Part shown: one piece after another, positions 7,253 through 10,777 of the stretch
How the letters are laid out: each line of letters begins with the position of its first letter
Numbering within the stretch: the first letter of the stretch is position 1
NCBI GenBank assembly: GCA_903879825.1
Contig: CAIRND010000285.1
Coordinates: 1 to 10,777 of the forward strand
Reading direction: 5' to 3'
Source: an uncultured Geobacteraceae bacterium
GTDB lineage: Bacteria; Desulfobacterota; Desulfuromonadia; Geobacterales; Pseudopelobacteraceae
Length of the DNA stretch: 10,777 bases
The notes under the pieces: model-generated
What the model was told of the DNA's origin: nothing
Databases searched by the model: none
The model's input: only the letters and a program-made list of their open reading frames with translations
Made by a program: the position numbers and the translations under genes

Positions 7253-7382
7253 AACATGACCGGACTCACCAGGCATAGCGATTCAACAGGGGCATCTCCG
7301 ACCATGCTGCATCATCAGCGGACGATTGACAGGCCACTTAGATTCGGGACTATTTTAAAACAACCTTTTACGGGGTGGCGCC

Positions 7383-8396
7383 ATGGTTACGGAATTGACC
7401 TGTGCTGCAGATGTCAGTGCAGCACGGGATTTTATCCAACGAAACGGACTTACCTTTGAGAACGGTTTCGACAACCTTGCGGGCGTCTTTGAAAACGGCA
7501 AACTTGTTGCCGTCGGGGCTCGGGCGGGCAACATCCTTAAAATGTTAGCCATAGAGCCGTCGCACCAGAGCGGAGCCCTTCTCGGAGAAATTGTCACCGA
7601 CCTGGTCAATCGCGGCTTTAGCGCCGGCTTTGAATCCCTTTTCGTGTACACAAAACCCGAATATGCCACCTCCTTTGAGGCGCTGAACTTCTCTCTGCTG
7701 GTCTGTCATGAGCGGGTGGCACTGCTGGAATACGGCACGGGCCTTGAACAGTGGCTTGCTTCTGCGCACCACCTGATCCGACCCGGCGCTAACGGCGCCG
7801 TTGTGATGAATTGCAACCCCTTCACCCTGGGGCACCGCCATCTAATTGAGACCGCCGCCCACCGTGTGGACCATCTTTACATTTTTGTTGTGCGCGAAGA
7901 CCGCTCCGTCTTTCCTTTTGAAGTTCGCATACGCCTGGTACAGGAGGGCGTACGCGACGTCCCCAACGTGACCGTTCTGGACACCTCGCACTACTCTATA
8001 AGCAACGTAACCTTCCCCGCCTACTTTTTCAAAGAGCGAGACCCGGTAGCCTTGATCCAGATGGAGCTTGACCTGGCCCTGTTTGCCGCACGCATTGCGC
8101 CCCCTTTCGGCATTTCAACGCGTTTTGCCGGGACCGAACCATACTGTGAAATCACCGCCGGATATAACGAGGCCATGAAACGGGTACTGCCGAACTATTG
8201 GATTGAGGTTGTGGAGATCGAACGAAAGCATACCGACCAGGGTGCCATCAGCGCTTCTCAGGTACGGGCAAAGCTGGCAGATGAGGATTGGACCGGCGTA
8301 GCTGAGTTGGTTCCTGAGTCAACTCTGGCCTGGCTCCGTTCTGCCGAAGCAGCATCCATACGAGAACGGGTGCATCAAAACAAGGGGAGGCATTAA
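7383..8396 (+). CDS. citC: [Citrate (pro-3S)-lyase] ligase
   Basis: This enzyme (337 residues) uses ATP and acetate to acetylate the prosthetic group on the CitD subunit, converting inactive HS-citrate lyase to the active acetyl form in the cytoplasm. Residues 1 to about 115 resemble the GNAT-like N-terminal domain of CitC (AVGARAGNILKMLAIEP at about 43-59). The nucleotidylyltransferase domain follows, with VMNCNPFTLGH (141-151) carrying the TLGH nucleotide-binding motif and ISASQVR (289-295) the ISxSxxR-type motif. Internal stretches such as FPAYFFKE (211-218) and FAGTEPYCEIT (248-258) also match my memory of the E. coli protein. Length is normal. The start at 7383 has a weak GGGGTGG site 4 bases upstream, and an in-frame stop lies 9 codons upstream, which excludes a long N-terminal extension. 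First gene of the cit operon; citD follows after 1 base. Confidence 0.93.
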   Translation: MVTELTCAADVSAARDFIQRNGLTFENGFDNLAGVFENGKLVAVGARAGNILKMLAIEPSHQSGALLGEIVTDLVNRGFSAGFESLFVYTKPEYATSFEALNFSLLVCHERVALLEYGTGLEQWLASAHHLIRPGANGAVVMNCNPFTLGHRHLIETAAHRVDHLYIFVVREDRSVFPFEVRIRLVQEGVRDVPNVTVLDTSHYSISNVTFPAYFFKERDPVALIQMELDLALFAARIAPPFGISTRFAGTEPYCEITAGYNEAMKRVLPNYWIEVVEIERKHTDQGAISASQVRAKLADEDWTGVAELVPESTLAWLRSAEAASIRERVHQNKGRH

Positions 8397-8397
8397 A

Positions 8398-8661
8398 ATG
8401 AGGATCGTGAAAAAGGCGCAGGCCGGCACCATGCAATCCAGCGACCTGATGGTATTTGTTGAACCGGCGGAGACATTGACTGTCGAAATCGACTCTACGG
8501 TAAAAAAACAGTTTGAACATCTGATCCGTCAAAAGATCGACCTGGTTCTTGCGACTCAGGGAGTTACGACCGGAAAGATTCATGTCACCGATCGGGGAGC
8601 ACTGGACTATGCCATTGAAGCCCGGCTGGAAACGGCTCTCAAACGGGGCGGGGAGGTTTAA
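8398..8661 (+). CDS. citD: Citrate lyase acyl carrier protein (gamma subunit)
   Basis: This 87-residue protein carries the 2'-(5''-triphosphoribosyl)-3'-dephospho-CoA prosthetic group on which acetyl and citryl thioesters are formed during citrate cleavage. The N-terminal KKAQAGTMQSSD (5-16) is the family signature; Ser14 corresponds to the serine modified in characterised CitD proteins. The C-terminal half, with VTTGKIHVTDRGALDYAIEAR, also fits CitD, and the length is standard. AAGGGGAGG (8382-8390) lies 7 bases before the ATG. The gene begins 1 base after citC and ends 3 bases before the PPC-domain gene, so co-translation is likely. CitX and CitG, needed to make and attach the prosthetic group, are not in the window and may follow citF beyond the right edge. 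Confidence 0.95.
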   Translation: MRIVKKAQAGTMQSSDLMVFVEPAETLTVEIDSTVKKQFEHLIRQKIDLVLATQGVTTGKIHVTDRGALDYAIEARLETALKRGGEV

Positions 8662-8664
8662 AAC

Positions 8665-9132
8665 ATGGATGGACTCTGGTACAAGGAATGTCGTCAGGGG
8701 CGGCGCTTTATTATCAAGATCACTCCGGGAGAAAGCCTGACCGACAAAATTCTGCAATTCGCCTATAAGGAAAACGTCCACAATGCGGTAATTCTTTCAG
8801 CGGTCGGATCCGTGAAACATGTTCGCCTGCGGGGCATCAAGAACGGCGCCAAGCTGCCGATCACACCGGCCCGGATTACCATCCACGAATTGGAGGGACC
8901 GCTGGAACTGCTCAGCCTGGTGGGAAACATTTTTCCCGGCGAAGATGTGCTGCTGGATTGCCACCTGCATATCATGGTTGGAAAATCATCCGGTGAAGTC
9001 GTTGGCGGCCACCTGTTCGATGCCAAAGTGTATGCCACCTGTGAAATTATCCTGACCGAACTTGAGGTGGAAGGGGTCGAACGCCACGTTTCGGCAAGCG
9101 GAATTTCCACCTACTATATCAACGGGGAATAA
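8665..9132 (+). CDS. PPC/DUF296-domain protein inserted in the citrate lyase operon
   Basis: This 155-residue protein is almost entirely one PPC domain (plants and prokaryotes conserved, DUF296). Visible hallmarks are LSAVGSV (44-50), the DCHLHIMVG stretch (98-106) and VGGHLFDAKVYATCEI (113-128). His100, His102 and His116 match the conserved histidines suggested as metal ligands in bacterial members. No AT-hook is present, so it is not built like the plant AHL DNA-binding proteins. No signal peptide or membrane segment is seen. GGGAGG (8651-8656) lies 8 bases before the ATG; the gene starts 3 bases after citD and ends 4 bases before citE, so it belongs to the operon. Its role in citrate lyase function is unknown to me; it could be a ligand-binding regulator, an accessory or maturation factor, or an enzyme on a pathway intermediate. 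Domain call is strong, function open. Confidence 0.85.
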   Translation: MDGLWYKECRQGRRFIIKITPGESLTDKILQFAYKENVHNAVILSAVGSVKHVRLRGIKNGAKLPITPARITIHELEGPLELLSLVGNIFPGEDVLLDCHLHIMVGKSSGEVVGGHLFDAKVYATCEIILTELEVEGVERHVSASGISTYYINGE

Positions 9133-9136
9133 TACT

Positions 9137-10057
9137 ATGGCCGATTTCAGATTACGGCGCTCATTGCTCTATGTACCGGGCAATATGCCATCCATGCTGC
9201 AAAATATTCACCTTTTCGAGTGTGACGGGGTGATCATCGACCTGGAAGATGCTGTTCCACTGAACGAGAAAGATGCCGCCCGAACCCTGGTCAAACGTTT
9301 CCTGGAAAACTATACCGACCGCAATAAAGAGGTGCTGGTTCGCATTAACCCTCTGCAAAGCAAATGGGGACTTAATGACCTGAAGGAGGTGCTGCCTGCA
9401 CTTCCCGATGGCATTCGCCTTCCCAAGGCTGACACCCCGGAGATTGTTGAGCGGCTTGACACGCTGCTGACTGAATTCGAAGAGGAATTGGGCCTGGAAA
9501 TCGGTCGTTTCGGTATCCTCCCGTCAATTGAGAGCGCCAGCGGCGTCATAAATGTTATCGATATCGCCCGCACCTCCACACGAATCTTCGCTCTGGCTTT
9601 CGGCGCAGAAGATTACACCGCCAGCATGGAAATCGAGCGTACCAAGGGGGGCGAGGAACTTTTCAACGCCCGCACCCGGGTGTTGTGGGCCGCAAAGGCT
9701 GTCGGCATTCAGGCTTTGGACAGCATTTTTGCCGATGTGGGCGACATGGAAGGACTGCGCCGGGAAACGGAGTTGATCAAGACGCTCGGCTACACCGGTA
9801 AATGCCTGGTAAATCCGCGCCAGATAGATGTTATTCACGAGGTATTTGCCCCGAAGAAAGAGGAGATAGAGTATGCGCTTCAGGTGATCGATGCTATCAA
9901 ACGGGCGCGACTGATGGGAACCGGCGTTATCTCTCTGGGAGGCAAAATGGTGGATGCACCGGTGGTCAAGCGCGCCGCACGGGTGCTGCGAACCGCTCAT
10001 GCTCATGGCCTGGTGGATGACATCATTGACGAGGAGGTAATTTATGGCGCTGAATAG
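9137..10057 (+). CDS. citE: Citrate lyase beta subunit (citryl-ACP lyase)
   Basis: This 306-residue HpcH/HpaI-aldolase-fold (CitE) protein cleaves citryl-ACP to acetyl-ACP and oxaloacetate. Key motifs include RRSLLYVPGN (7-16), GVIIDLEDAV (31-40), VRIN (68-71, substrate-binding Arg69), LPSIESASG (128-136, Glu132 as likely metal ligand), FGAEDY (155-160, Asp159 as likely second ligand) and LVNPRQ near the C-terminal third. The reading frame is open upstream to 9062, but those codons overlap the PPC gene; the ATG at 9137, with GGGGA (9124-9128) upstream and the usual short N-terminus before LYVPG, is chosen. The gene starts 4 bases after the PPC gene and overlaps citF by 14 bases. Citramalyl- or malyl-CoA lyase relatives share the fold, but the citC-citD-citF context supports citrate or citramalate lyase. 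Confidence 0.94.
   Translation: MADFRLRRSLLYVPGNMPSMLQNIHLFECDGVIIDLEDAVPLNEKDAARTLVKRFLENYTDRNKEVLVRINPLQSKWGLNDLKEVLPALPDGIRLPKADTPEIVERLDTLLTEFEEELGLEIGRFGILPSIESASGVINVIDIARTSTRIFALAFGAEDYTASMEIERTKGGEELFNARTRVLWAAKAVGIQALDSIFADVGDMEGLRRETELIKTLGYTGKCLVNPRQIDVIHEVFAPKKEEIEYALQVIDAIKRARLMGTGVISLGGKMVDAPVVKRAARVLRTAHAHGLVDDIIDEEVIYGAE
10031..10037 (+). promoter_or_regulatory. Strong ribosome binding site of citF inside citE
   Basis: GAGGAGG lies 6 bases before the citF ATG at 10044 and within the last codons of citE. It fixes the citF start and implies translational coupling with citE. Confidence 0.8.
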
Positions 10058-10777
10058 CCTGGGCCGTCACATACCCGAAACTTTTTTCGGCAAAACATGC
10101 ATCCCCTACCACGACCCCTGGTCGCTTCAGCCAACGAGTCTCCGCTCCACCCGTGCGATAAAGAGGGTCAATCCGGGCCATAGCAAACTGATCGGGACTC
10201 TGCGAGAGGTGATTCTGGCTGCGGGGCTGAAGGACGGAATGACCATCTCGACCCACCATGCCCTCAGAAACGGGGATTTTCTGCTTAATCAGGTGGTACG
10301 GGAGATCGATCTCCTCGGCATCAGAAATATTACCATCGCTTCAAGTTCCATCCATCCGATTCACGCCGAATTGATCCCGTTTATCCGCAAAGGGGTTATA
10401 ACCGGACTGGAAGGCGGCGTGAACGGGCTGATTGGTGAACTTATCTCAAAGGGTGAGTTGCACTGCCCGGTGACCATCCGTTCCCACGGCGGCCGTGCCC
10501 GTTCTCTGATAACCGGCGAAGTCATGGTGGATGTGGCCTTTATCGCCGCTCCCTGCTGTGATGAATACGGTAACATGAACGGCTTTTCCGGCCCCTCGGC
10601 CTGCGGCAGTCTCGGCTATGCCATGACGGACGCGCTCCACGCCCGGACCGTCGTTGCCGTAACCGACAATCTGGTTCCGTACCCCGCCACGCCGATAAGC
10701 ATCTCGCAGGCCAACGTGGATTTTGTGGTGCAGGTGGAAAAGCTGGGGGATCCGGCCAGAATAATTTCTACCACGAC
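10044..10777 (+). CDS. citF: Citrate lyase alpha subunit (citrate:acetyl-ACP transferase), partial
   Basis: The gene runs off the right edge; 244 codons of the family's roughly 500 are visible. The alpha subunit exchanges the acetyl group on CitD for citrate, releasing acetate and forming citryl-ACP. Recognisable stretches are ISTHHALRNGDFLLN, IRSHGGRARSL and APCCDEYGNMNGFSGPSACG, all typical of CitF. The N-terminal segment (LGRHIPETFFGK...PYHDPW) also fits CitF. The ATG at 10044 lies inside the citE 3' end with a 14-base overlap and an excellent GAGGAGG site. The protein should be cytoplasmic and part of the CitD-CitE-CitF complex. Citramalate lyase alpha subunit is the main alternative. No frameshift is visible in the part present. 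Confidence 0.93.
   Translation, partial: MALNSLGRHIPETFFGKTCIPYHDPWSLQPTSLRSTRAIKRVNPGHSKLIGTLREVILAAGLKDGMTISTHHALRNGDFLLNQVVREIDLLGIRNITIASSSIHPIHAELIPFIRKGVITGLEGGVNGLIGELISKGELHCPVTIRSHGGRARSLITGEVMVDVAFIAAPCCDEYGNMNGFSGPSACGSLGYAMTDALHARTVVAVTDNLVPYPATPISISQANVDFVVQVEKLGDPARIISTT

Larger units (their letters stand above)
6898..7382. other. Divergent intergenic control region between lactate and citrate operons
   Basis: These 485 bases separate lutC (minus) from citC (plus) and must carry the promoters of both operons unless one is read from outside. The lutC-proximal half is AT-rich and holds the promoter and palindrome candidates listed separately. The citC-proximal half (about 7120-7382) is more mixed and contains a REP-like fragment. 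Reading frames here are short and have no plausible ribosome site. No riboswitch or tRNA was recognised. A scan for the sigma-54 spacing GG-N10-GC on both strands gave no good candidate. Confidence 0.7.

Noticed and set aside
6898..7382. Sigma-54 promoter for either operon
   Set aside because: I looked because lactate operons in some Desulfovibrio are sigma-54 dependent. No GG-N10-GC pair with supporting bases was found; TGGTCGGAGATGC on the minus strand near 7290-7305 has the wrong spacing.
7256..7459. Small plus-strand reading frame of 67 codons ahead of citC
   Set aside because: It overlaps the well-supported citC start in another frame, has no clear ribosome site, and its composition (Arg, Thr, Cys, His) looks random.
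8248..8781. Minus-strand reading frame of 177 codons antisense to citC end, citD and PPC start
   Set aside because: It crosses three supported genes on the other strand and shows no family motif.
1..10777. Mobile elements, CRISPR arrays, tRNA or rRNA genes
   Set aside because: No transposase or integrase reading frame, no regular repeat-spacer pattern and no cloverleaf or rRNA-like segment was noticed.

Overview
The window reads as a bacterial chromosome segment from an anaerobe or facultative anaerobe that lives on organic acids. Base composition is moderate and Shine-Dalgarno sites are strong. The lactate genes resemble those of sulfate- and metal-reducing Desulfobacterota/Desulfuromonadia, especially the long LutB-LutA fusion, as in the Desulfovibrio lactate operon. 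That placement is inferred from gene content; no rRNA or other phylogenetic marker is present.

Positions 1-6897 (minus strand, transcribed right to left) form a lactate-utilisation operon in the order lutC, fused lutB-lutA, a lactate permease, a GlcD-type FAD dehydrogenase, and a GlcF-type iron-sulfur partner cut by the left edge. LutC and LutBA would oxidise L-lactate to pyruvate, the GlcD/GlcF pair most likely oxidises D-lactate, and the permease imports the substrate. lutC and lutBA overlap by one base, and glcD and glcF are 2 bases apart. The permease carries an extra soluble segment of roughly 100 residues, and a GC-rich palindromic repeat starts at its stop codon.

Positions 6898-7382 are a divergent intergenic region of 485 bases. 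It holds a plausible minus-strand promoter with a palindrome in its spacer, several short palindromes, a repeated 10-mer, and a fragment resembling a dispersed REP-like repeat. No convincing small gene was found in it.

Positions 7383-10777 (plus strand) form a citrate lyase operon: citC (ligase), citD (acyl carrier subunit), a PPC/DUF296-domain gene, citE (beta subunit), and citF (alpha subunit, cut by the right edge). Spacings are 1, 3 and 4 bases, then a 14-base overlap, so the genes are almost certainly co-transcribed. The lyase would split citrate into acetate and oxaloacetate; citramalate lyase has the same architecture and cannot be excluded. The PPC gene between citD and citE is the most unusual point of the window, because the classical order places citE directly after citD.

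Together the region is a divergent carboxylate-catabolism locus: lactate to pyruvate on one side, citrate to oxaloacetate and acetate on the other, with control probably exerted from the shared intergenic region. No mobile element, tRNA, rRNA or CRISPR array was seen.
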